Shown piece after piece: positions 25,788-37,197 of a stretch of 64,000 bases of DNA. Source of the DNA: Thioclava electrotropha (lineage in GTDB: Bacteria; Pseudomonadota; Alphaproteobacteria; Rhodobacterales; Rhodobacteraceae). The DNA lies in NCBI RefSeq assembly GCF_002085925.2, contig NZ_CP053562.1, forward strand, positions 3,547,501 to 3,611,500, given 5' to 3'. The notes beneath the pieces are model-generated. The model did no database searches. It was not told the DNA's origin and worked only from the letters and a program-made list of their open reading frames with translations. Each line of letters opens with the position of its first letter. Position 1 is the first letter of the stretch. The position numbers were made by a program, and so were the translations under genes.

Positions 25788-26267
25788 TTAGCCCTTCAGC
25801 GGCAAGCGGATCTCCGTAAGCAAATCTTCCGGCTTCGTGTTCATCGGATCGTTGAGATAGACCTCGTAGGCCACCAGATCGCGGTGCTCCATGCCAGACG
25901 CCGGGAACCAATCCTCGTCCAGCCAGCGATACGCCTCGGGCAGCTGCTCATAGGGCCCCTTCACCGTCACCACCGCATATTTCCCGGCCGGATAGCGAAT
26001 CTCCGCAAGCGGCGGGAAGATCACGAACCCCTCGCCCACCGCGAAACAGGCATGCGAGCGCAGCTCCTCCGCCGGCACTTTGCGCGGATTGTCATGCCCG
26101 ATCATCGCCGCGTGCTCGACTTCCGCCCAGGACGGCTCCGGGATCAGCGAGACAAGTTTCTGAAAGACCGGGCCGACCGACGGGTAAGGCCCTTTATGTG
26201 CCAGCCCGGCAAGCCGCACCGCTGGCATCTCTTTGATCTCGACTTCATACGCCAAATTAACCCTCAT
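25788..26267 (-). CDS. GyrI-like small-molecule-binding domain protein
   Basis: 159 residues forming a single GyrI-like/AraC effector-binding domain (VEIKEMPAVRLAGLAHKGPYPSVGPVFQKL...VTVKGPYEQLPEAYRWL). There is no DNA-binding domain. Stand-alone members bind hydrophobic compounds or protect gyrase (SbmC type); which applies is unknown. Convergent with mcl1 and divergent from accA. Confidence 0.85.
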   Translation of the reverse strand: MRVNLAYEVEIKEMPAVRLAGLAHKGPYPSVGPVFQKLVSLIPEPSWAEVEHAAMIGHDNPRKVPAEELRSHACFAVGEGFVIFPPLAEIRYPAGKYAVVTVKGPYEQLPEAYRWLDEDWFPASGMEHRDLVAYEVYLNDPMNTKPEDLLTEIRLPLKG

Positions 26268-26438
26268 CCGGTTAAAGCGCGCGTTTCCTCGGTTACTCTA
26301 TCACCTCCCATTCGCCGCGCCTATGAGGCAAGGCGCCGCCGCTCCCGCAATCGGGACGCGCCCGCCATGCGCCACCCAGTTGCAATTCCCGAGCGTTGAA
26401 GACATTAAGGGCGCGAGTTTCCGGATGCGGAGTGATCC

Positions 26439-27398
26439 ATGACCTATCTCGAATTCGAAAAGCCGCTGGCAGAAATCGAAGGCAAAGCCGAAGAGCTGCG
26501 CGCGCTGGCCCGGCAAAACGAAGAGATGGATGTCGACAAGGAAGCGTCAGCCCTCGACAAGAAGGCCGAGGCGATGCTGCGCGACCTCTACAAAGACCTG
26601 TCGCCCTGGCGCAAATGTCAGGTCGCACGCCATCCCGACCGTCCGCATTGCAAGGACTATATCGACCAGCTCTTCACCGAATACACGCCGCTCGCGGGCG
26701 ATCGCAACTTCGCCGACGATCACGCGGTGATGGGCGGCCTCGCGCGTCTCGGCGACAAGCCGGTGATGGTGATCGGCCATGAGAAGGGCAACGACACCGC
26801 AAGCCGCATCGAGCGCAACTTCGGCATGGCCCGCCCCGAGGGCTATCGCAAGGCGATCCGTCTGATGGACATGGCCGCGCGCTTCGGCCTGCCGGTCGTC
26901 GCGCTGATCGACACCCCCGGCGCCTATCCCGGCAAGGGCGCGGAAGAGCGCGGCCAGTCCGAAGCCATCGCCCGCTCGACCGAGAAATGCCTGCAGATCG
27001 GCGTGCCGCTGATCTCGGTCATCATCGGCGAAGGCGGCTCCGGCGGCGCCGTGGCCTTCGCCACCGGCGACCGCGTCGCGATGCTGGAACATTCCGTCTA
27101 TTCGGTGATCTCGCCCGAAGGCTGCGCCTCGATCCTGTGGAAGGATTCCGAGAAGATGCGCGAAGCCGCCGAGGCGCTGCGCCTGACCGCGCAGGATCTC
27201 AAGAAGCTCGGCGTGATCGACCGCATCATCTCCGAACCGATGGGCGGCGCACAGCGCGATTCCACGGCGACCATCGCCTCGGTCGGCTCGGAAATCTCGC
27301 TGATGCTGGCAGAGCTGGAGGGCAAGAAGCCCGCCGATCTGATCAAGGCACGCCGCAAGAAGTTCCTCGACATGGGCACGAAGGGGCTTTCGGCCTAA
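26439..27398 (+). CDS. accA: Acetyl-CoA carboxylase carboxyltransferase subunit alpha
   Basis: 319 residues. The alpha half of the carboxyltransferase that makes malonyl-CoA for fatty acid synthesis. Conserved segments are [12 protein letters not shown] at the start, the crotonase-fold core [23 protein letters not shown] near residue 155, and [10 protein letters not shown] near 197 forming an oxyanion hole. It stands alone between two minus-strand genes. Confidence 0.96.
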   Translation: MTYLEFEKPLAEIEGKAEELRALARQNEEMDVDKEASALDKKAEAMLRDLYKDLSPWRKCQVARHPDRPHCKDYIDQLFTEYTPLAGDRNFADDHAVMGGLARLGDKPVMVIGHEKGNDTASRIERNFGMARPEGYRKAIRLMDMAARFGLPVVALIDTPGAYPGKGAEERGQSEAIARSTEKCLQIGVPLISVIIGEGGSGGAVAFATGDRVAMLEHSVYSVISPEGCASILWKDSEKMREAAEALRLTAQDLKKLGVIDRIISEPMGGAQRDSTATIASVGSEISLMLAELEGKKPADLIKARRKKFLDMGTKGLSA

Positions 27399-27419
27399 AC
27401 CGAAGCCCCCAAGCATCGT

Positions 27420-27440
27420 GAACCGGCCTCACGCCGGTTC
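27420..27440. terminator. Hairpin between convergent accA and the MFS gene
   Basis: GAACCGGC and GCCGGTTC pair across five bases. It overlaps the last codons of the MFS gene and has no T run, so termination is uncertain. Confidence 0.4.
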
Positions 27441-28648
27441 CGCCTGCCTGCGCATCAACCCCGCCCCCAATGCAAGCGCGATGATGACCGCGCCGTAGAT
27501 CTCGGTCGTCAGCCGCAGCCCCAGTTCCGGCACCGCCAGCCCTGCCAGCACCGCGGGCACCCCGAAGGCCGAGTAAGCCAGCGTGAACAGCGCCGCGAAC
27601 AGCCCGCCACGCTCATCCGGTGCGGCCAGCGGCGCGAGCGAGCGCAACACCCCCGCAAAGCAGGTGCCGAAGCCGATCCCCGCGATGAAGACGCTCGCAA
27701 GATAGAGCGCGAAACTCCCCGTCGTGAGCGCCGCGAGCGACAGCACCGTGCCCAGCACCAGCCCGTCCGTCCCCAGAAGCGCAATCCGGCGCGGGGCCAG
27801 ATTGCGCGTCGCATAGCACGAGGCCGCTCCGGTCCCCGATAGCAGCGCCACGATCGCGCCCTGCGCCAGCGCGGTGTGAACCTCGAAAACCTGCGCCACG
27901 ATCGGCGCCCCCAGCGACAGGAACAGCGAGCCGGTTCCCCACCCCGCCAGCACCGCGGGCGCACCGCGCCGGAACGCCGCACGGATATGGGGCGGCACAG
28001 AGACCTGCGGGCGCAGCGAGGCCAGCGTCCCCTCATGGCGCGGCGCGGTCTCCGGCGGCAGCCAGACCAGCACCGCCAGCACGCCATAGACCAGCGCGAG
28101 CCCGAGGAAGGTCACCAGACGCGGCGCAGGCGCATAGGCCAACAACGCGCCCCCGCGAGCGCCCCGGCCGCCAGCCCCGCCAAGGGCGCCACCGCGTTCC
28201 AGACCGCCGCGAGACCGGGCCGCGCAGACGGCTCATGATCGGTCGAACTCGCACTCAGCGTCGAAATCAGCAGACCGCTCGCCAGCCCCTGCAACACCCG
28301 CGCCAACAGCAGCGCCATCGCCGTATCCGCCCAAAGGAATTCGAGCATCCCGAGCGCAAGCAGCACGAAGCCCACCGACAGAACCGGTCGCCGCCCGAGA
28401 TGGTCGGAGAGCCGACCAAAGACCAGCAGGGTGACCAGAAGCGCCCCGGCATAGATCGCGAAGATCCCCGTCATCATCGCCGAGGAAAAGCCGATCCGCG
28501 CCTGCAGGACTGGGTAAAAAGGAGACGGCGCACTGGCCCCGGCCAGCATCAGCACGAGCCCCATGATCGCCAGCACGAAGCCTGCGCGGCTCCGCGTCGG
28601 CAGACTTGGAGAGGCGCCGTTCGGGCCGGGATCTGTCTCGTCGGTCAT
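27429..28648 (-). pseudogene. MFS transporter, interrupted by a -1 frameshift
   Basis: The first half (28648 to about 28150) has six hydrophobic helices and the MFS loop motif FGRLSDHLGRRP. The second half (about 28145 to 27429) is in another frame and supplies the remaining helices. At 28150-28154 there is a run of five C (G on the coding strand). One more base would join the halves as ALAGGALLAYAP, giving about 406 residues, typical of a 12-helix drug exporter. So this is either a true frameshift or a base-calling error. AGGAG precedes the ATG at 28648. Divergent from an ArsR-type regulator that probably controls it. Confidence 0.82.
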
Positions 28649-28667
28649 CGCTGTCTCCTGAGGCGTA

Positions 28668-28687
28668 GGTTCGAAAATTCTCGAACC
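28668..28687. promoter_or_regulatory. Palindromic operator 1 of the ArsR/MFS pair
   Basis: GGTTCGAAAATTCTCGAACC: arms GGTTCGA and TCGAACC around six bases. It lies 20 bp upstream of the MFS start. Confidence 0.7.
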
Positions 28688-28710
28688 CCCACATACTCGA
28701 CATGGCCGAT

Positions 28711-28730
28711 GGTTCAAGTATTACCGAACC
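28711..28730. promoter_or_regulatory. Palindromic operator 2, abutting the ArsR start codon
   Basis: GGTTCAAGTATTACCGAACC, a second copy of the same GGTTC...GAACC palindrome, 43 bp from the first. It ends at the base before the ArsR ATG, so the gene has no room for a normal ribosome site unless this sequence serves as leader. Confidence 0.7.
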
Positions 28731-29063
28731 ATGAACACACAACCCGAACTCCCGCACCCTCCGCTCGAAGCGCTGTCGCTCTCGCAGGTGCTCTTCGCGC
28801 TAAGCGACCCGGCGCGACGCGAAATCGCGCGCAACCTGCGCGAGGGACCACTCGAAGCGGCGGCCTGCAGCGCCGTGGCAGCGGATGTCCCGAAGTCGAC
28901 GAAATCCCATATTCTCAAGGTTTTGCGGGAATCCGGCGTGATCCGGAACGAGCCGAACCCGAACGGGCGCGGCCGCCTGCTCACCCTGCGCCGGGACGAC
29001 CTCGAAGCGCGCTTCCCCGGCCTGATCGACCCAATCCTCGACGCCGATCTTCGCGACAGCTGA
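28731..29063 (+). CDS. ArsR-family transcriptional regulator
   Basis: 110 residues with a winged helix-turn-helix at about 16-90 (LFALSDPARREIARNL...STKSHILKVLRESGVIRNE). No Cys pair of the metal-sensing kind is present; the single Cys is at residue 46. It therefore more likely senses a drug or redox state than arsenic. Divergent from the MFS gene with two matching palindromes between them, and presumably their repressor. The ATG directly follows operator 2, so translation may be leaderless. Confidence 0.85.
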   Translation: MNTQPELPHPPLEALSLSQVLFALSDPARREIARNLREGPLEAAACSAVAADVPKSTKSHILKVLRESGVIRNEPNPNGRGRLLTLRRDDLEARFPGLIDPILDADLRDS

Positions 29064-29110
29064 TCACGCCAACGTGTTCGACGCATGCCACCCGCAGCGC
29101 CGCGGAACCT

Positions 29111-29153
29111 CTTCCTCTTGGCAGAAATATCCCCGCCGGAGGCTCCCTCCGCC
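29111..29153 (-). repeat. Intergenic repeat family I, copy d
   Basis: Reverse-strand copy between convergent arsR and plsC: stem CGGAGG-GAG-CCTCCG, then GGGGATATTT-(4)-CAAGAGGAAG. It begins about 9 bp after the plsC stop, in the orientation of plsC. Confidence 0.82.
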
Positions 29154-29162
29154 GCCACCCGC

Positions 29163-29938
29163 TCAGGGCTTCGGCAGCGCGAACCCGGCCTCCAGCATCA
29201 GCGCATCCGAGCGCGGCTCGACCACTGCCTCGACCGCCGCCAGCGTCTGCGGCGCAGAGCCCGCCGCCTCGATCGCCGGCAGGAATTCGGTCACCGCCAC
29301 GCCCGACCGGATCGGCCAGCCGCGCTTGCTCCAGAACAGGCCCGCATTGGTCGCGGCGGGCACCACCGGCAGCTTCGTGGCCTCGGCCACGACACCCACG
29401 CCCTGCTTGTAACGGCGCCTCTCGCCCGGCGGCACGCGCGTGCCCTCGGGATAGATGATCAGCTGCCCCAGCCCATGCGTCGCGCGCGCCTCTTCGACCG
29501 CGCCCAGCATCACCTTCATCGCCTCCGACCCCTTCGAGCGGTCGATCGGAATGCAGCCCGCCTTATGCGCAAACCACCCCATCACTGGCACGTTCAGCAG
29601 CGCCTTCTTCATCACGAAGGCCCGGCGCGGCAGGTGATTGGCGAGGATCAGAATGTCGAAAAGCTCTGATGCTTGGCCGCGACGATGCAGTCGCCCTCGG
29701 GCGGCGTGCCGCGCAGCTCATAGCGCAGCCCCAGATAGACCCGCGCCATATCCAGCAGATGCTGCGTCCAGATACCGGCGGTGCGATGCACGCCGGCCCG
29801 CCCCTTGGGCAGCACCTGAAACACAAGCCCCCACGCCCCGATCAGCACCGTCGCGAGCGCGATGTGAACGTAGTAAATCCCGGTCATCACATGGGTCAGC
29901 GGCGTGACTTTTCCGGGGCGGCGCGAAGGGTCGGACAT
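29163..29938 (-). pseudogene. plsC: 1-acyl-sn-glycerol-3-phosphate acyltransferase, interrupted by a -1 frameshift
   Basis: The N-terminal part (29938 to about 29660) has a membrane helix and reads ...VAAKHQSF, then hits a stop. The C-terminal part in the next frame begins DILILANHLPRRAF and carries the PEGTR block. The break is at the A run 29659-29662 (T on the coding strand) and falls inside the HxxxxD catalytic motif; adding one base restores KHQSFFD. Restored, it is about 258 residues. The ATG overlaps the ftsX stop by one base. It makes phosphatidic acid from lysophosphatidate, likely essential unless a paralogue exists, so a sequencing error is plausible. Confidence 0.85.
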
Positions 29939-30834
29939 CAGCGAAGTCTCCTGAGCATACGCAGCGCGGCGAAACGGGTGGCGGCAAAGGCCACGATCGC
30001 GGCGATCGGCGGAATGATCAATGGCCAGAGCCATGCGGCCCCGGAAAAGCCCAAGCCGGTGAGGAAGCCGCCCGCCGCCTCGGTCGAAGGCAGCAGCGCC
30101 ACCGCCAGCATCCCCAGCACCGTGCCCGCCACCGCGCCGATCAGCCCGCGCGTGGTGAAGCGGCGCACGAAAGCCCGCGCGATGAAGGCGTCTTTCGCGC
30201 CCACCAGCCGCAGCGTCGCGATTACCTGACCGTTGGCGGCCAGCGCGGCCTGTGCGGCCAGCGTGATCATCCCCGCCATCGCACCGAAGATCAGCAGCAG
30301 CGACAGCAGGCCGAGCGTGCGGATCCGCTCCGCCGCCGCCACCAGCGGACGCCGCCAGCGGGTATGGTCGTCGAAGATCGCGCCAGGCGCTTCGGCCTGC
30401 AGCCGCAGCCGCAGCCCTTCGGCATCGACGCCCGCGCCGGTCTCGGTCACCGCGATCAGCTTCGGCAGCGGCAGCGCATCCACCGGCAGATCGGGACCGA
30501 ACCACGGCTTCAGCAGCCCCTTCATCTCGTCATCGCCCATCACCCGCGAAGAGGCGACACCCGGCGTCGTCTTCAACACTTCCTGCACGGCGGCGACCTG
30601 CGCATCCATCTGCTCGGGCGGGGCAGAGATGCGGATCGTGGCCGAGCGCGCGAGGCTGTCGGCCCAGCGATCCGCAAGCCGCCCCGTCGCCAGCGACAGC
30701 GCCAGCGCAAAGACCGCAAGGAAGGCCATCGCGGCCGCGGTGAACAGCGTCAGCCGCGCGGTGAACCCGGTCGGCGGCACGACCCGATCCGGCCCGGTCG
30801 TCTCGGAGGCGAATGTCAGCAAGGTCAGCTTCAC
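29938..30834 (-). CDS. ftsX: Cell division ABC transporter permease FtsX
   Basis: 298 residues. A helix at about 25-48 precedes a periplasmic domain of some 120 residues, followed by three helices near the C-terminus (LLSLLLIFGAMAGMITLAAQAAL and others), the FtsX topology. With FtsE it regulates septal peptidoglycan hydrolases. Start is a GTG that shares GTGA with the ftsE stop. The open frame upstream is inside ftsE and not used. Confidence 0.93.
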   Translation of the reverse strand: MKLTLLTFASETTGPDRVVPPTGFTARLTLFTAAAMAFLAVFALALSLATGRLADRWADSLARSATIRISAPPEQMDAQVAAVQEVLKTTPGVASSRVMGDDEMKGLLKPWFGPDLPVDALPLPKLIAVTETGAGVDAEGLRLRLQAEAPGAIFDDHTRWRRPLVAAAERIRTLGLLSLLLIFGAMAGMITLAAQAALAANGQVIATLRLVGAKDAFIARAFVRRFTTRGLIGAVAGTVLGMLAVALLPSTEAAGGFLTGLGFSGAAWLWPLIIPPIAAIVAFAATRFAALRMLRRLR

Positions 30835-31502
30835 AGATCGGCCCCCGCCGTATGCAGATGGCGCTTCGCGATGCGCAGAACCCGTGCCGAGACCTGCGGC
30901 TTCGCCTGCCGGATCAGGTTCAGATCGTGGGTCGCGATCACCACCGTCTTGCCCATCTTGTTCAGCTCGACCAGCAGCGACAGCAGCCGCAGCGACATCT
31001 CCCAATCGAGGTTGCCCGTCGGCTCGTCAGCCAGGATCACGTCCGGCGACATGATCACCGCGCGGGCCAGCGCCACGCGTTGCCGTTCCCCGCCCGACAG
31101 CTGCGGCGGCAGCGCATTCGCCTGCCGCTTCAGCCCGACCCAGGCCAGCAATTCGCGCAGCTGGGTCATGTCCGGCGTGCGGCGATTGACCGTCATCGGC
31201 AGCGCCACGTTCTCCTCCACCGAGAGGTGATCGAGGAACTGGCAGTCCTGATGCACGACGCCGATGCGCTGGCGCAGCCCGGCGATTTCGTCGCGGTCCA
31301 TCCCGCGCACATCCTTGCCGAACAGCGACAAATGCCCCGCCGTCGGCAGCAATTCCGCGTAGCATAATTTGAGAAAAGTGGTCTTCCCGGCCCCCGACGG
31401 TCCGGTCAGAAAATGGAATGACCCAGGGGCAAGCGTCAGGGACATATCGCTAAGGAGCTCCGCCCCGCTATAGCTCATCGCCACATTTTGCAGCTCGATC
31501 AC
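30831..31502 (-). CDS. ftsE: Cell division ATP-binding protein FtsE
   Basis: 223-residue ABC ATPase: Walker A GPSGAGKTT near residue 34, signature LSGGERQRVALARA near 135, Walker B VILADEPTGNLD near 155, and the switch His (ATHD) near 190. GTG start. It heads an ftsE-ftsX-plsC operon in which each pair of genes overlaps. A palindrome-bearing spacer separates it from the divergent zinc-ribbon gene. Confidence 0.95.
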   Translation of the reverse strand: MIELQNVAMSYSGAELLSDMSLTLAPGSFHFLTGPSGAGKTTFLKLCYAELLPTAGHLSLFGKDVRGMDRDEIAGLRQRIGVVHQDCQFLDHLSVEENVALPMTVNRRTPDMTQLRELLAWVGLKRQANALPPQLSGGERQRVALARAVIMSPDVILADEPTGNLDWEMSLRLLSLLVELNKMGKTVVIATHDLNLIRQAKPQVSARVLRIAKRHLHTAGADL

Positions 31503-31543
31503 TGCCAGCCCCTCTACTTGGTGCGCGCTTCGCGAATTAAGTG

Positions 31544-31560
31544 GTCCAAATCATTTGGAC
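31544..31560. promoter_or_regulatory. Perfect 17-bp palindrome in the ftsE / zinc-ribbon spacer
   Basis: GTCCAAAT-C-ATTTGGAC. Its right arm contains TTGGAC, the -35 element of the promoter described next, so a bound dimer would block that promoter. No regulator gene is adjacent. Confidence 0.6.
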
Positions 31561-31583
31561 ATTCCGCCCGCGCTTGCTACAAC
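31555..31583 (+). promoter_or_regulatory. Sigma-70-type promoter of the zinc-ribbon gene
   Basis: -35 TTGGAC (31555-31560), a 17-base spacer and -10 TACAAC (31578-31583). The start codon is 57 bp further on. Confidence 0.5.
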
Positions 31584-31640
31584 ATAAGAAAGTGGTTGGC
31601 CAGAACGGCAAAACGCCAACACGGGCAGGGATGGGACAAT

Positions 31641-32792
31641 ATGCGGTTGGTTTGCCCCAATTGCGGTGCGCAATACGAAGTGGATGACGCTGTCATCCCA
31701 GATGGCGGACGGGATGTGCAATGCTCCAATTGCGGGCACGGCTGGTTCCAGCCGAGCAAGGATATGCTCTCCGCCGAACCTGACACCACCACCGCAGCGC
31801 CCCCGCCCGAAGGTTGGGATCTCGACGCCGAGGTGGAGGCAGAGGCTGCACCCGAGGAAAATGAGGCTGAGGTGACGGCGGAGACGCCCACCGAATCCGA
31901 GGCCCTTTCCGAACCCGAGCAATCCTCCGAGCCCGAACAAGTTTCCGAGCCTGAGCCGCTGCCCGAACCCGAGCAACAACCAGAGCCCGAGGCGGCAACG
32001 CCCCTGCCCGAGCCTGAGCCAGTCGTGACGACGCAAAGCACGGACGACACGGATGCCGCCATTGCGGCGATGGTCTCGACGCCGGAGCCCGAGGATCAGG
32101 ACGACGACGAGGAAGAGCCGGGCCTCGGCCCCGCCCCGCGCGTCGGCGCCACCCCGCGCAAACCGCTCGATGACGGGCTGCTGTCGATCCTGCGCGAAGA
32201 AGCCGAGCGCGAAGCCGCGCAGCGCCGCGCCGAAGGCTCGAGCGAGCTTGAGACGCAAGACGAATTGAACCTCGAAGAGCGCGAGACTAGCGAAGACGCG
32301 GAACGCGCCGCCGAGGCCGCCGCCGCTGATCTGGCGCGCCGCCGCAAAACCGCGCAGGACTTTTCCGATCTCAACGAGCCCGACGCTGAACGCGAAGAGG
32401 ATCGCGTGGCCGACCTGCTCGGCGAGGACGACGAAGACATGCGCGCGATCCGCGGACGCGAACGGCTGCCCGACATCGACGAGATCAATTCGACCCTCAC
32501 CGCGACCTCGGATCGCGAGGGCGACAGCGTGGCCGAATTCTCGCCGGAAATGGCGCGCCGCCGCCGCTCGGGCTTCAGCCGCGGCTTCATCTTCGTGATG
32601 GCGATCACCGCGATCCTGGCGCTGCTCTATGCCTTCGCGCCGGACATTGCCGCGAAGGTCCCGGCGCTCAAATCGCCGCTGACGCGATATGTCGTGGCGG
32701 TGGACGAGGGCCGCATCTGGCTCGACGACCAGTTGCAGATCCTGACGCATCGCCTCTCGCCCGAGGCGACCTCGGACGGCTTCACCGAATAA
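31641..32792 (+). CDS. MJ0042-type zinc-ribbon, acidic membrane protein
   Basis: 383 residues. Residues 1-37 are an MJ0042 zinc ribbon with two CxxC knuckles (VCPNCGAQY, QCSNCGHGW). A long acidic Glu/Pro-rich region (about 45-180) with repeated PEPE units follows, then a charged helical region. One transmembrane helix lies near 312-335, with a short periplasmic tail. The function is unknown. It is divergent from ftsEX-plsC, an arrangement I recall in related bacteria, so a link to division or envelope work is reasonable inference. The ATG at 31641 begins the zinc ribbon. Confidence 0.85.
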   Translation: MRLVCPNCGAQYEVDDAVIPDGGRDVQCSNCGHGWFQPSKDMLSAEPDTTTAAPPPEGWDLDAEVEAEAAPEENEAEVTAETPTESEALSEPEQSSEPEQVSEPEPLPEPEQQPEPEAATPLPEPEPVVTTQSTDDTDAAIAAMVSTPEPEDQDDDEEEPGLGPAPRVGATPRKPLDDGLLSILREEAEREAAQRRAEGSSELETQDELNLEERETSEDAERAAEAAAADLARRRKTAQDFSDLNEPDAEREEDRVADLLGEDDEDMRAIRGRERLPDIDEINSTLTATSDREGDSVAEFSPEMARRRRSGFSRGFIFVMAITAILALLYAFAPDIAAKVPALKSPLTRYVVAVDEGRIWLDDQLQILTHRLSPEATSDGFTE

Positions 32793-32845
32793 GTTTTCCT
32801 AATAATCTGCCGCCGCGCATAAGTTGAACTTATGGGCGCGCGGCG

Positions 32846-35614
<2,769 letters not shown>

Positions 35615-35653
35615 ACTCTCCCTATCCGTCGGCCCCGATTCCCTTCCTACGGA

Positions 35654-36919
35654 TCAGAGCCACTCCGGGATCGTATCGCGGGAGAGCATTTCCTCAAAGC
35701 TCGGTCTTGCCCGAATGAGAGCGAATTCGCCGCCGCGCACCAGAACCTCGGGGATCAGCGGGCGCGAATTGTATTCCGACGACATGACCGCGCCGTAAGC
35801 CCCCGCCGAACGGAAGGCGACCAGATCGCCCGGGCCGAGCGGCGTCAGATTGCGCGCCTTGGCGAAGGTGTCGCCGGTCTCGCAAACCGGGCCCACGATG
35901 TCGAAAGGCGCGGATTCGGTGCCCGGCGCGGCTTCGATCACCGGGACGATGTCGTGATAGGCGCCATACATCGAGGGCCGCACGAGGTCGTTCATCGCCG
36001 CGTCGAGAATGAGGAAATCGCGCCCCTCGCCCTCTTTCAGCCAGATCACCGAGGTGACCAGCAGCCCGGCATTACCCGAAATCAGGCGACCCGGTTCGAT
36101 CTCGATCTCGCAGCCCAGATCGCCCACGGTGCGCTGGATCACCTGCCCGTATTCAATGGGCAGCGGCGGCGCGGAATTCGACCGCTCATAGGGAATGCCC
36201 AGACCGCCGCCGAGGTCGAGACGGCGGATATCGTGGCCATCTGCGCGCAGCGCCTCGGTCAGTTCGCGGACCTTGAGGAAGGCGGCCTCGAACGGCTCCA
36301 GATCGGTCAGCTGCGAGCCGATATGCACGTCGATGCCCACGACATCGATGCCGGGCAGCTGGGCGGCCTCGGCATAGACCGCGCGGGACTTGGCGATCGG
36401 AATGCCGAACTTGTTCTCGGATTTGCCGGTCGCGATTTTCTCATGGGTCTTCGCGTCCACATCCGGGTTCACCCGCAGCGCGATCGGCGCGGTGACGCCC
36501 ATCGACGCAGCGATTTCCGAGATCGCGAGCAGTTCCGGCTCGGACTCGACATTGAACTGGCGGATGCCGTTCTCGAGGACGTAAGCGATCTCCTCGCGGG
36601 TCTTGCCCACGCCCGAGAACACCACCCGGTCGCCCGGCACACCAGCCGCCCGCGCCCGGCGATATTCGCCACCCGAGACCACATCCATGCCCGCGCCCAT
36701 ATCGCCCAGAACCTTCAGCACCGCGAGGTTCGAGTTCGACTTGATCGCGAAGCAGATCAGGTGATCCGTCCAGCCGAGCGCCTCTTCGAACAGCTTGAAA
36801 TGGCGCTCCAGCGTGGCGGTCGAATAGACGTAGAACGGCGTGCCAACAGCGGCCGCGATCTCGGGGATCGGCACATCCTCTGCATGAAGGACGCCGTCGC
36901 GATAGAGGAAATGATCCAT
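35654..36919 (-). CDS. lysA: Diaminopimelate decarboxylase
   Basis: 421 residues. Last step of lysine synthesis: meso-diaminopimelate to L-lysine plus CO2. PLP binds Lys60 in CFAIKSNSN; the glycine-rich phosphate loop LGGGLGIPYE is near 238 and the active-site Cys is in GPVCETGD near 345. It follows the lptM-like gene by 12 bp and precedes the TIGR02302 gene. Confidence 0.96.
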   Translation of the reverse strand: MDHFLYRDGVLHAEDVPIPEIAAAVGTPFYVYSTATLERHFKLFEEALGWTDHLICFAIKSNSNLAVLKVLGDMGAGMDVVSGGEYRRARAAGVPGDRVVFSGVGKTREEIAYVLENGIRQFNVESEPELLAISEIAASMGVTAPIALRVNPDVDAKTHEKIATGKSENKFGIPIAKSRAVYAEAAQLPGIDVVGIDVHIGSQLTDLEPFEAAFLKVRELTEALRADGHDIRRLDLGGGLGIPYERSNSAPPLPIEYGQVIQRTVGDLGCEIEIEPGRLISGNAGLLVTSVIWLKEGEGRDFLILDAAMNDLVRPSMYGAYHDIVPVIEAAPGTESAPFDIVGPVCETGDTFAKARNLTPLGPGDLVAFRSAGAYGAVMSSEYNSRPLIPEVLVRGGEFALIRARPSFEEMLSRDTIPEWL

Positions 36920-36931
36920 GAGAGGTCTCGA

Positions 36932-37042
36932 TTACTGGGACTGGCTACCATCCGCCTCGGACGGCGGGACGGGCGGGCCGTCGACACCGCAGGCGGCGAG
37001 CGAGAGAAGAAGCGTCAGGGCGAGGGTCAGGGTCTTGGTCAT
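36932..37042 (-). CDS. lptM: LptM-like small lipoprotein
   Basis: 36 residues: signal peptide, lipobox LAAC at residues 15-18, then GVDGPPVPPSEADGS. The C-G-x-x-G-P pattern matches LptM/YifL/LppL, the short lipoprotein found just before lysA in many proteobacteria and reported to help LptD fold in the outer membrane. Its ATG overlaps the stop of the previous lipoprotein gene (CCATGACC). Confidence 0.8.
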   Translation of the reverse strand: MTKTLTLALTLLLSLAACGVDGPPVPPSEADGSQSQ

Positions 37043-37197
37043 GGGGTCACCGAAAGGGTCATGATGCCAACGCGCGCCGTGGCGGCGGGATAAACTTTGA
37101 TGCCGTCACGGTTGATGCCGACATGTGTGTGCAGCTCCGGATCGGCGGCACAGGCGCCAAGCAGACCGATCAGCAGGAACGGTGCCGCGAATTTCAT
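37039..37197 (-). CDS. Unrecognised 52-residue lipoprotein
   Basis: A signal peptide with lipobox LGAC at residues 13-16 is followed by a short mature part ([20 protein letters not shown]...). The ATG lies in the argH stop (ATGA overlap) and its own stop overlaps the lptM start, so it is tightly held in an argH to lysA operon. I recognise no family, but the overlap on both sides and the good lipobox support a real gene. Confidence 0.75.
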   Translation of the reverse strand: MKFAAPFLLIGLLGACAADPELHTHVGINRDGIKVYPAATARVGIMTLSVTP

